Assembly (NCBI GenBank): GCA_900552945.1
Contig: USBI01000071.1
Location: 1 to 5,850 of the forward strand
Reading direction: 5' to 3'
DNA: 5,850 nucleotides
DNA from: an uncultured Oscillospiraceae bacterium
GTDB lineage: Bacteria > Bacillota > Clostridia > Oscillospirales > Ruminococcaceae
Positions within the stretch are counted from its first letter, which is position 1, and the number at the start of each line of letters is the position of its first letter. Below the pieces are notes generated by a model, which was not told the DNA's origin, searched no databases, and saw only the letters and a list, made by a program, of their open reading frames with translations. This document shows, piece by piece, positions 1 through 5,850 of the stretch. The translations under genes and the position numbers were made by a program.

Positions 1-115
1 CAATCCATGTCTCTTTTTTCTACTTTTTAATTTGCGAAACTTATTGTACCTTATCAAATATTAAAGTGCCTTTTTCTTAAAATAAATGGATCAACTATCA
101 TCTTTTAAACCATGT
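1..115. other. AT-rich non-coding stretch, possible weak minus-strand promoter
   Basis: No convincing reading frame is present. On the minus strand TACAAT (48-43) matches the -10 consensus at five of six positions, but no good -35 lies 16-18 bases upstream. An ATG at 8-6 would begin a further minus-strand gene running out of the window; its upstream sequence is purine-rich without a clear Shine-Dalgarno. The promoter reading is a suggestion only. Confidence 0.2.
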
Positions 116-149
116 AAAAAAAGAGCCCTGTTTCACAGGGCTCTTTTTT
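116..149. terminator. Strong intrinsic terminator, probably bidirectional
   Basis: AGAGCCCTG (122-130) pairs perfectly with CAGGGCTCT (136-144) around the loop TTTCA. The stem is flanked by seven A on the left (116-122) and six T on the right (144-149), so either strand shows a hairpin followed by a T-run. It lies about 37 bp beyond the TM2 gene stop and would end that minus-strand transcript. It could equally stop any plus-strand transcript entering from the left. Confidence 0.93.
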
Positions 150-185
150 ACTTTCCATGTTAATATCCAAACGTTTTTTACCGGT

Positions 186-392
186 TTACTGTTTCACCGG
201 AAGACCGTGGCCGTCGGTCGCGTTGTCCAGGCAGATATTGATGACATCGATGAGATACCACAATCCCAGGCCACCAAGGGTAATCAGTTTTAAAATTCCC
301 GTGCCGATCTTTCCCAGATAAAACCGGTCCACACCAAAGGTTCCCAGAAGGACCGCAAGGATCAGCGCAGTGGATTTGCTTTTTGGCGACAT
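186..392 (-). CDS. TM2-domain small membrane protein
   Basis: This is a 68-residue membrane protein. Its sequence shows a short basic N-terminus (MSPKSKS), a first hydrophobic helix (about 8-20), the turn motif DRFYLGK (22-28) followed by GTGILKLITLGGLGLWYLID (30-49), and a short polar tail. This Asp/His-Arg-Phe-Tyr-Leu-Gly turn between two helices, with the Gly-rich second helix, is the hallmark of the TM2 domain family (from memory of the family). Molecular function is not established for such bacterial proteins. The open frame continues upstream to 503, but ATG at 392 is chosen because AAAGGAGA (408-401) sits 8 nt before it and the domain begins immediately after. It lies 155 bp after the reductase and is followed by a strong terminator. 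Confidence 0.9.
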   Translation of the reverse strand: MSPKSKSTALILAVLLGTFGVDRFYLGKIGTGILKLITLGGLGLWYLIDVINICLDNATDGHGLPVKQ

Positions 393-438
393 AACAATCT
401 TCTCCTTTCGCTGTTGTGATTCAGGCCCTGAGCCCTTC

Positions 439-456
439 AAAAAGCCGATGAACGGC
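439..456 (-). terminator. Weak hairpin with T-run, possible reductase terminator
   Basis: On the minus strand GCCG (456-453) and CGGC (447-444) enclose a five-base loop and are followed by TTTTT (443-439). With only four pairs it is marginal, but it is the only terminator-like element in the 155 bp between the reductase stop and the TM2 gene. No stronger terminator and no good promoter were found in that gap, so read-through into the TM2 gene is also possible. Confidence 0.22.
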
Positions 457-547
457 GTAAAAGTAAAAAACAGAGGTAATTTTTCTTTTTTCTCTAAAAG
501 CATATTTAGCCCTGTTTTTCGCGGGAACAGTACAAGCAGCCGTTTTG

Positions 548-1567
548 TTAAAACGGTTTGTCTTCCAGAATCTGCCGAATTTGATAAGGAGTAAGCTGCA
601 GATCCGGATGAGCAAGCGACTGCTTAAGCTGCGCGATGCTCGAATGGCCCACGATGGGAATGGGATAAAACCCCACCTGACTGGTGAGATAAGCGTAAGC
701 GATCGCGCATGGATCGACCTTATACATGGCGCAAAGCTCTTTGACCCGTTCGATCCGTTTCAGGTTACAGGGGTAGTCATACTTGCGGGAAGCCGTCTCC
801 GGATCGGACGCATATTTTCCGCTGGCGATCTCTTTTTCCTTCAGCGCTTCAAATCCGCCGGCGTCAATGGCTTTCTGGAAAAATCCTCTTGCCTGAGCGG
901 TGTAGCACATCAGCGCAACATCTCCCTTTTTGTATTCGGCAAGCTCTGTTTCATTCATGATGATCTTGGTTTTGTCCGGAACATGCTCCATATCAAGGTA
1001 AGCCATGCTCCACTCGATCTGACTTACCCGAAAAGAGGTAAAGCCGTTTTCTTCCGCGATTTTATTCGCCTTGCGGATCCGTTCCATCGACCAGTTGGAA
1101 GCGCCCAGCACACGAATCTTTCCCGCTTTGACCTGCTCGTCCAGCGTGCGCATCACATCATACAGGTCACAGTCCGGATGGTCGCGGTGCAGAAACCAGA
1201 TATCCACATAATCGGTCTGAAGCGCTTTCAGGCTCTCATCCAGGTCAGCGATGATCTCCTTCCGGCAGACACGGTTATCATCCATTTTGCTCATATCCGG
1301 ATGACAGCCCTTTGTGGCAAGCACCACCCGGTCACGGTTTTTACGCTTTGTAAAATAATCGCCCATTACCCGTTCGCAAACGCCAAGTGCTCCGGGAAAA
1401 TTATGCCACGCACCATAAAGGCGTGCGGTATCAAACAAATTGAGACCTTTGTCCAGGCAATAATCCATGCTGTATTCAGAATCCTCCACCGAAAGAGGGG
1501 AGTAAAAGGTCATACAGCCGAGTGCCATCTGCGATACTTTAATGTCTCCGATTGTTGTGTACTTCAT
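548..1567 (-). CDS. Aldo/keto reductase family oxidoreductase
   Basis: This is a 339-residue cytoplasmic TIM-barrel oxidoreductase that would reduce or oxidise an aldehyde, ketone or sugar with NAD(P)(H); the substrate cannot be read from the sequence. The catalytic tetrad is intact (numbered from ATG 1567): Asp46 and Tyr51 in FDTARLYGA, Lys86 in ATKG, His127 in FLHRDH. The substrate and cofactor motifs GASNWS (156-161) and QIEWS (183-187) are also present. The cofactor phosphate-loop region reads IPIVGHSS (303-310), without the usual Arg/Lys. I chose ATG at 1567 because AAAGG (1580-1576) lies 8 nt upstream; the in-frame GTG at 1576 overlaps that site. Length is usual for the family. It has its own promoter and a possible operator, so it is not part of the gyrase operon. 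Two polar residues replace the basic ones that bind the NADP 2'-phosphate, which leaves NAD/NADP preference open. Confidence 0.93.
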   Translation of the reverse strand: MKYTTIGDIKVSQMALGCMTFYSPLSVEDSEYSMDYCLDKGLNLFDTARLYGAWHNFPGALGVCERVMGDYFTKRKNRDRVVLATKGCHPDMSKMDDNRVCRKEIIADLDESLKALQTDYVDIWFLHRDHPDCDLYDVMRTLDEQVKAGKIRVLGASNWSMERIRKANKIAEENGFTSFRVSQIEWSMAYLDMEHVPDKTKIIMNETELAEYKKGDVALMCYTAQARGFFQKAIDAGGFEALKEKEIASGKYASDPETASRKYDYPCNLKRIERVKELCAMYKVDPCAIAYAYLTSQVGFYPIPIVGHSSIAQLKQSLAHPDLQLTPYQIRQILEDKPF

Positions 1568-1580
1568 CTTGTTCACCTTT
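1568..1580 (-). promoter_or_regulatory. Ribosome binding site that selects the reductase ATG
   Basis: The minus strand reads AAAGGTGA (1580-1573), five bases, then ATG (1567-1565). A GTG (1576-1574) in the same frame would extend the protein by three residues, but it lies inside this Shine-Dalgarno sequence and has none of its own, so the ATG is preferred. Confidence 0.7.
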
Positions 1581-1607
1581 CATTGCGGGATCGTTTGCTG
1601 TGTTTTT

Positions 1608-1623
1608 TGCCGGATGTCCGGCA
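1608..1623. promoter_or_regulatory. Perfect inverted repeat in the reductase leader (possible operator)
   Basis: TGCCGGA (1608-1614) and TCCGGCA (1617-1623) are exact reverse complements separated by TG. The element sits about 7-22 bases downstream of the predicted start of transcription of the reductase promoter. On the minus strand it is followed by A-rich sequence rather than T, so it is not an intrinsic terminator. A repressor-binding operator, or a 5' hairpin that stabilises the mRNA, are the two simplest readings; the sequence alone does not decide between them. Confidence 0.5.
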
Positions 1624-1635
1624 GGTATCATGTTT

Positions 1636-1664
1636 ATTATACCGTTGGCGCAGAACAAAGTCAA
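1636..1664 (-). promoter_or_regulatory. Sigma-A (sigma70-type) promoter for the aldo/keto reductase
   Basis: On the minus strand, TTGACT (1664-1659, five of six matches to TTGACA) is followed after exactly 17 bases by a perfect TATAAT (1641-1636). Transcription would start near 1629-1630, leaving a leader of about 62 nt before the reductase ATG. It lies between the gyrA terminator and the reductase gene, so the reductase forms its own transcription unit. This is the strongest promoter match in the window. Confidence 0.88.
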
Positions 1665-1749
1665 CGCAGGGCAGGGAGGGAAATCCATCTAAAATTGCAA
1701 TCCGACTGAAACGATGTCTTTTTAAAATAAAAAAGAAACGAACACCCCT

Positions 1750-1792
1750 AAAAAATCCGGCCGCTTCGGAAATCGCTCCGAAACAGCCGGAT
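1750..1792 (-). terminator. Intrinsic terminator of the gyrB-gyrA operon
   Basis: The arms ATCCGGC (1755-1761) and GCCGGAT (1786-1792) pair, and inside them TTCGGA (1765-1770) pairs with TCCGAA (1777-1782) around the loop AATCGC. A G-C pair (1763/1784) flanked by two C-A mismatches joins the two stems, giving one hairpin of about 16 positions. On the minus strand the hairpin runs into six T (complement of 1750-1755). It lies about 45 bp downstream of the gyrA stop, as expected for rho-independent termination of that transcript. The plus-strand side has no good T-run, so it appears to be one-directional. Confidence 0.85.
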
Positions 1793-1837
1793 ATATTGAT
1801 TAAAGTTTCAACAGTTGCTTGTTTTGTTGTGGAAAAA

Positions 1838-4372
1838 TTACTCCTCTGAAGATTCTTCCTCAGCAGGTTCCTCCACCGGTACCGCCTGGCTTGCTTCTTC
1901 TTCAGCCGCTTTGCGGTCCTCTTCGGAAATCTCTGTGGTTTCTTCCTCCTCATCGTGCTCCGCGCGGGCGAAAGTGACTACCCGAGCATCGTCGCTTAAG
2001 CGCATGACCCGCACACCGGACGCGTAACGGGACATCACGCTGATGTCAGACACACGTACACGGATGATGACGCCGTCGTTGGAAATGATGATGAGGTCAT
2101 CGGTATCATCCACGACCTTGATGCCGCAGACATACCCTTTCACATCGTTGACCTTGTAGTTGATGGAACCATAACCACCGCGGTTCTGCACCCGGTAATC
2201 GGAAATATCGGTACGACGGCCCTGACCACGGTCGGTCATTGTCATAACAGTCGCGCCTTCACGCAGTCTTGCCATACCCACGACTTCGTCATCGCCGCGC
2301 AGTTTGATGACTCGTACACCCTGTGCCGAACGAGAGAGCGGACGGATATCCTGCTCCCGAATGCGGATGGCCATACCCATACGGGTGGCAATGATGAGTT
2401 CTGAGCTTCCGCCGGTCACACGGACCCACGCAAGCTCGTCGCCCTCCTGCAGGGTGATGGCGATCAGTCCGCCCTTGCGCACGTTTTTGTAAGCGGAAAG
2501 CTCGGTCCGTTTGATGATGCCGCGACGGGTGACCATGACTAAGAATTTATCTTCCTCAAAGTTACCGCCCTGGATCATCGAAGTGACCTTTTCATCCCCC
2601 TCCAACTGAAGGAGATTGACAATGTTCGTTCCGCGGGAGGCTTTGGAACCTTCCGGAATCTCATAACATTTGAGTTTATACATCCGGCCTTTGTTGGTAA
2701 GGAAGAGCACATTATCGTGGCTGGAGCAGATGAACAGCTCCTCCACAAAATCCTCGTCCCTCTGTTTCATGCCGGAAACACCGCGCCCGCCGCGTTTCTG
2801 GGTCTTATACACATCCACCGGCTGGCGTTTGATGTACCCGTAATGGGTCAACGTGACAACGCAGTCCTCCACCGGAATGAGGTCTTCGATATCCACCTCG
2901 CCGCTGACCGAAACGATCTCGGTCCGGCGGTCGTCCGCGTAACGTTTTTTCATCTGCCCGATCTCTTCCTTGATGATGGAGAGAACACGGGAGTAATTTG
3001 CCAGAATATCCTCCAGATCGGCGATCTTTTCCAGCAGAGCGGCAAGCTCTTCCTCGATCTTCTCCCGTTCCAGACCGGTGAGCTGTCCCAAACGCATCTG
3101 CACAATGGCAGTCGCCTGAATGTCATCCAGCCCGAACCGTTCCATCAACTGGTTTTTGCCTTCCGGAATGGATTTGGCCGCACGCAGGATCTTGATGACC
3201 TCATCAATGAAGTCGAGCGCGATTTTTAAGCCTTCTAAGATATGTTCCCGTTCACGGGCTTTGCGCAGGTCAAATTCGGTCCTTCTGCGGATGATCTCGC
3301 CCTGGAACTCAATGTAATGCTCCAGGATTTCCTTGAGGTTCATGACCTTCGGCTGACCGTCCACCAGCGCTAACATAATAACGCCGACGGTTTCCTGCAT
3401 CTGTGTGAACTGGAACAGGTGGTTAAGAACAATCTGCGGGTTCGCGTCCCGTTTGAGCTCAATGACAACGTGCATGCCGTCGCGGTCGGACTCATCCCGC
3501 AGGTCGGAAATGCCTTCAATCCGTTTTTCTTTGACCAGGTTTGCGATGCTCTCAATCAGCCGCGCCTTGTTGACCATATACGGGATCTCGGTCACCGCAA
3601 TGCGGAAGCGGCCGTTTTTCATCTCTTGGATCTCGGCACGCGCACGCAGGATGATCCGCCCGCGCCCGGTCGCATAAGCCGCGCGGATGCCGCTCCGGCC
3701 CATGATGATGCCGCCGGTCGGGAAATCCGGGCCTTTGATGCATTCCATGATCTGGTCAAGGCCAGCGTCCGGATCATCGATGAGAAGGTCGATCGCGTCA
3801 ATGACCTCGCCCATGTTATGCGGCGGGATATTGGTCGCCATACCAACCGCGATACCGGTAGAACCGTTGACCAGAATGTTCGGAAAACGGCTGGGGAGAA
3901 CAACCGGTTCTTTGAGACGGTCGTCATAGTTCGCCATGAAATCAACGGTGTCTTTTTCAATGTCGGTGAGCATATCCACCGAGATTTTGCTCATCTTCGC
4001 TTCGGTATAACGGTAAGCAGCCGGCGGGTCTCCGTCGACCGAACCAAAGTTACCGTGCCCGTCTACCAGCGGGTAACGGAGCGAAAAGTCCTGTGCCAAA
4101 CGGACCAGCGCGTCGTAAACCGAAGCGTCACCGTGCGGATGGTACCGTCCGAGCACCGAACCTACGGTATCCGCGCATTTGCGGTACGCTTTTTCCGGCG
4201 TGATGCCGTTTTCATACATGGTGTAAAGAATTCTTCGGTGGACCGGTTTCAAACCGTCCCGCACATCAGGAAGCGCACGGGAAACAATGACCGACATGGA
4301 GTAATCCAGAAAGGATTTTTTCATCTCTTTCTGAATGTCCACCGGTATGACTTTAGAATAATCGTTGATCAA
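1838..4372 (-). CDS. gyrA: DNA gyrase subunit A (complete, TTG start)
   Basis: GyrA cleaves, passes and wraps DNA in gyrase. At 844 aa it has normal length. The N-terminal breakage-reunion domain (about 8-480) contains the winged-helix quinolone region (67-106) and catalytic Tyr122 in RYTE, numbered exactly as in E. coli. Residue 83 is Ala, 84 Ser, 87 Asp. The C-terminal DNA-wrapping domain has a GyrA box QKRGGRG at 525-531, which separates it from ParC, and related turns near 577, 631, 682, 729 and 782. The spacing of about 50 residues fits a six-bladed pinwheel. Residues 806-844 form a very acidic tail. The start is TTG at 4372-4370: an in-frame stop lies just upstream, AAGGTGA sits 7 nt before it, and the next ATG (residue 17) would cut conserved sequence. 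It is the last gene of the gyrB operon, followed by a terminator. Confidence 0.98.
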   Translation of the reverse strand: MINDYSKVIPVDIQKEMKKSFLDYSMSVIVSRALPDVRDGLKPVHRRILYTMYENGITPEKAYRKCADTVGSVLGRYHPHGDASVYDALVRLAQDFSLRYPLVDGHGNFGSVDGDPPAAYRYTEAKMSKISVDMLTDIEKDTVDFMANYDDRLKEPVVLPSRFPNILVNGSTGIAVGMATNIPPHNMGEVIDAIDLLIDDPDAGLDQIMECIKGPDFPTGGIIMGRSGIRAAYATGRGRIILRARAEIQEMKNGRFRIAVTEIPYMVNKARLIESIANLVKEKRIEGISDLRDESDRDGMHVVIELKRDANPQIVLNHLFQFTQMQETVGVIMLALVDGQPKVMNLKEILEHYIEFQGEIIRRRTEFDLRKAREREHILEGLKIALDFIDEVIKILRAAKSIPEGKNQLMERFGLDDIQATAIVQMRLGQLTGLEREKIEEELAALLEKIADLEDILANYSRVLSIIKEEIGQMKKRYADDRRTEIVSVSGEVDIEDLIPVEDCVVTLTHYGYIKRQPVDVYKTQKRGGRGVSGMKQRDEDFVEELFICSSHDNVLFLTNKGRMYKLKCYEIPEGSKASRGTNIVNLLQLEGDEKVTSMIQGGNFEEDKFLVMVTRRGIIKRTELSAYKNVRKGGLIAITLQEGDELAWVRVTGGSSELIIATRMGMAIRIREQDIRPLSRSAQGVRVIKLRGDDEVVGMARLREGATVMTMTDRGQGRRTDISDYRVQNRGGYGSINYKVNDVKGYVCGIKVVDDTDDLIIISNDGVIIRVRVSDISVMSRYASGVRVMRLSDDARVVTFARAEHDEEEETTEISEEDRKAAEEEASQAVPVEEPAEEESSEE

Positions 4373-4386
4373 AATGGATTCACCTT
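4373..4386 (-). promoter_or_regulatory. Ribosome binding site that fixes the gyrA TTG start
   Basis: The minus strand reads AAGGTGA (4386-4380), seven bases, then TTG (4372-4370). An in-frame TAA lies about 15 bases upstream of the TTG and there is no ATG or GTG in frame between them. This makes TTG (or, less likely, the adjoining ATT) the only usable start that preserves the conserved N-terminus. Confidence 0.75.
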
Positions 4387-4417
4387 ACCTTATCTCAAAA
4401 ACGGAACATCCGCCGCT

Positions 4418-5071
4418 TTATTTTTTCGTTTCATCGGTGACGAGATTGTTTTCAAAAAACCGCCGGAGCGTCGTGATCTGCTGTTCATCCATGCAGCGCT
4501 TTGGAAGGATATAAACACGCTGACGATTGAGATCGAGCAGGAAGATATCATCCAGTTCACGCACCTGGAAATGCGGGTCGGTAAACTGGGCGGTAAAATC
4601 ACCGTTTTCCTGATGGACGAGGATGCCGTTTTCGTAAACGGTCATGTTAAAGTCCTCTTTTACCTGCGAAACGGCCTTTGCCTGGGAAGAACGGTACCGC
4701 CACGCCATCATCCAGATGATGACGATGACCGCCGCGCTGAGCGCCAGCATGATCATTCCAAGGCCGTACCCCGGGTTGCGGATGACCGTAATGAGGTAAA
4801 GAACGAAAATAACGGCCAGAATTGCAGTATAAATGATGTTGCGTTTATAAATCTGCTTTTTCTGCAACAGAAGAAGCCCTTTTTTGACCTCTTCAGCGCG
4901 CAGATTGTAACGAATCTCTACGCTTTCCTTTCCCTCAAACGGGTTTTCAAAAGCATCCTCTTCCTCTGCTGAAACAGGCGCGGCCTGTGTTCCGCTTCGG
5001 TCAATCATCTGTTCGGTGTGCAGAGTCGCCTTTTCATCGTCCGGCGTGACTTTTTTCTTTTCAAACAGCAT
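4418..5071 (-). CDS. YcxB-like two-helix membrane protein between gyrB and gyrA
   Basis: This is a 217-residue protein of unknown function. Seen directly: a polar, charged N-terminus (about 1-75, acidic patch EEEDAFENPFEG near 36-47), two hydrophobic segments (about 79-97 and 101-124) with a short turn, and a soluble C-terminal region (about 141-211) with the pattern YENGILVHQENG ... YILPKRCMDEQQ ... LRRFFENNL. That order of two helices followed by a strand-rich domain ending in an 'ILPKR' motif resembles the YcxB-like family; this is from memory of the family, not a search. ATG at 5071-5069 is preceded by GGAG (5082-5079) with 7 nt spacing. The gene lies 24 bp after gyrB and 45 bp before gyrA on the same strand, so it is very likely co-transcribed with gyrase. 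No catalytic residues are recognisable, and nothing shows a direct role in supercoiling. Confidence 0.87.
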   Translation of the reverse strand: MLFEKKKVTPDDEKATLHTEQMIDRSGTQAAPVSAEEEDAFENPFEGKESVEIRYNLRAEEVKKGLLLLQKKQIYKRNIIYTAILAVIFVLYLITVIRNPGYGLGMIMLALSAAVIVIIWMMAWRYRSSQAKAVSQVKEDFNMTVYENGILVHQENGDFTAQFTDPHFQVRELDDIFLLDLNRQRVYILPKRCMDEQQITTLRRFFENNLVTDETKK

Positions 5072-5095
5072 ACAGTTTCTCCATTCTTCGTATGG

Positions 5096-5850
<755 letters not shown>

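Noticed and set aside
1..8. Possible start of another minus-strand gene at the left edge (ATG at 8-6)
   Set aside because: Only two codons and part of a third are visible and no clear Shine-Dalgarno site precedes them, so no gene can be called.
421..431. Small palindrome TCAGG-C-CCTGA upstream of the TM2 gene
   Set aside because: Arms of five bases are expected by chance in a region of this size, and no promoter was found next to it to make it an operator.
393..503. N-terminal extension of the TM2 protein by 37 residues
   Set aside because: The frame is open, but AAAGGAGA at 408-401 points clearly to the ATG at 392, and the extension has no family counterpart.
510..530. Imperfect hairpin CTGTT/AACAG after the reductase stop
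   Set aside because: Five AT-rich pairs with a nine-base loop and no T-run on the minus strand do not make a credible terminator.
1669..1680. G-rich run on the plus strand just upstream of the reductase -35 (possible G-quadruplex)
   Set aside because: Only three GGG tracts with very short spacers are present and there is no fourth tract nearby, so a standard intramolecular quadruplex is not supported.
545..1849. Plus-strand open frame (434 codons) opposite the aldo/keto reductase
   Set aside because: It is a shadow of the reductase, which has an intact catalytic tetrad, promoter and ribosome binding site on the minus strand. The plus-strand frame also runs through the promoter and the gyrA terminator.
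1573..1953. Minus-strand frame of 126 codons spanning the gyrA end and the reductase promoter
   Set aside because: It overlaps the gyrA acidic tail in another frame, crosses the gyrA terminator and the reductase promoter, and has a low-complexity basic translation with no family resemblance.
3419..4972. Long plus-strand open frame (517 codons) opposite gyrA and the membrane protein gene
   Set aside because: It runs antisense across two well-supported genes and is out of step with their boundaries. Its translation shows no domain, and its composition reflects complementary codons of the real genes.

Overview
The window is a stretch of ordinary housekeeping chromosome in which every supported gene lies on the minus strand, so the reading order runs from high to low coordinates. 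It most resembles a low-to-mid-GC Firmicute of the class Clostridia, possibly the Oscillospiraceae/Ruminococcaceae group. This is inferred from four things: the Gram-positive form of GyrB (no gammaproteobacterial insert visible), GyrB and GyrA motif variants I associate with that group, AGGAGA/AAGGTG ribosome binding sites, and AT-rich intergenic DNA around coding DNA of roughly 50% GC. No database search was possible, so the assignment is tentative.

Layout in transcription order. (1) 5096-5850 holds the C-terminal 250 residues of DNA gyrase subunit B, whose 5' part lies beyond the right edge. (2) 4418-5071 encodes a two-helix membrane protein with a YcxB-like C-terminal domain, starting 24 bp after gyrB. 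(3) 1838-4372 is complete gyrA (844 aa, TTG start), 45 bp further on. These three look like one operon, closed by a hairpin plus T-run terminator at 1750-1792. (4) After a clear sigma-A-type promoter (1636-1664) and a perfect inverted repeat in the untranslated leader (1608-1623) comes a separate unit: an aldo/keto reductase (548-1567). (5) A 68-aa TM2-domain membrane protein (186-392) follows, then a strong, probably bidirectional, terminator (116-149). The first 115 bases are AT-rich and non-coding; a further minus-strand gene might begin at the extreme left edge, but too little is visible.

Functionally, GyrB (ATPase/TOPRIM) and GyrA (DNA cleavage and wrapping) form the A2B2 gyrase that introduces negative supercoils. 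The reductase and the TM2 protein have no evident link to gyrase. The reductase has its own promoter and a possible operator.

I do not see a new defence, mobile or RNA-based system here. The points most worth a second look are the membrane protein lodged between gyrB and gyrA, the non-canonical residues at two drug-contact positions of gyrase (Ala at GyrA 83, Trp at the position of GyrB Lys447, E. coli numbering), and the inverted repeat in the leader of the reductase.
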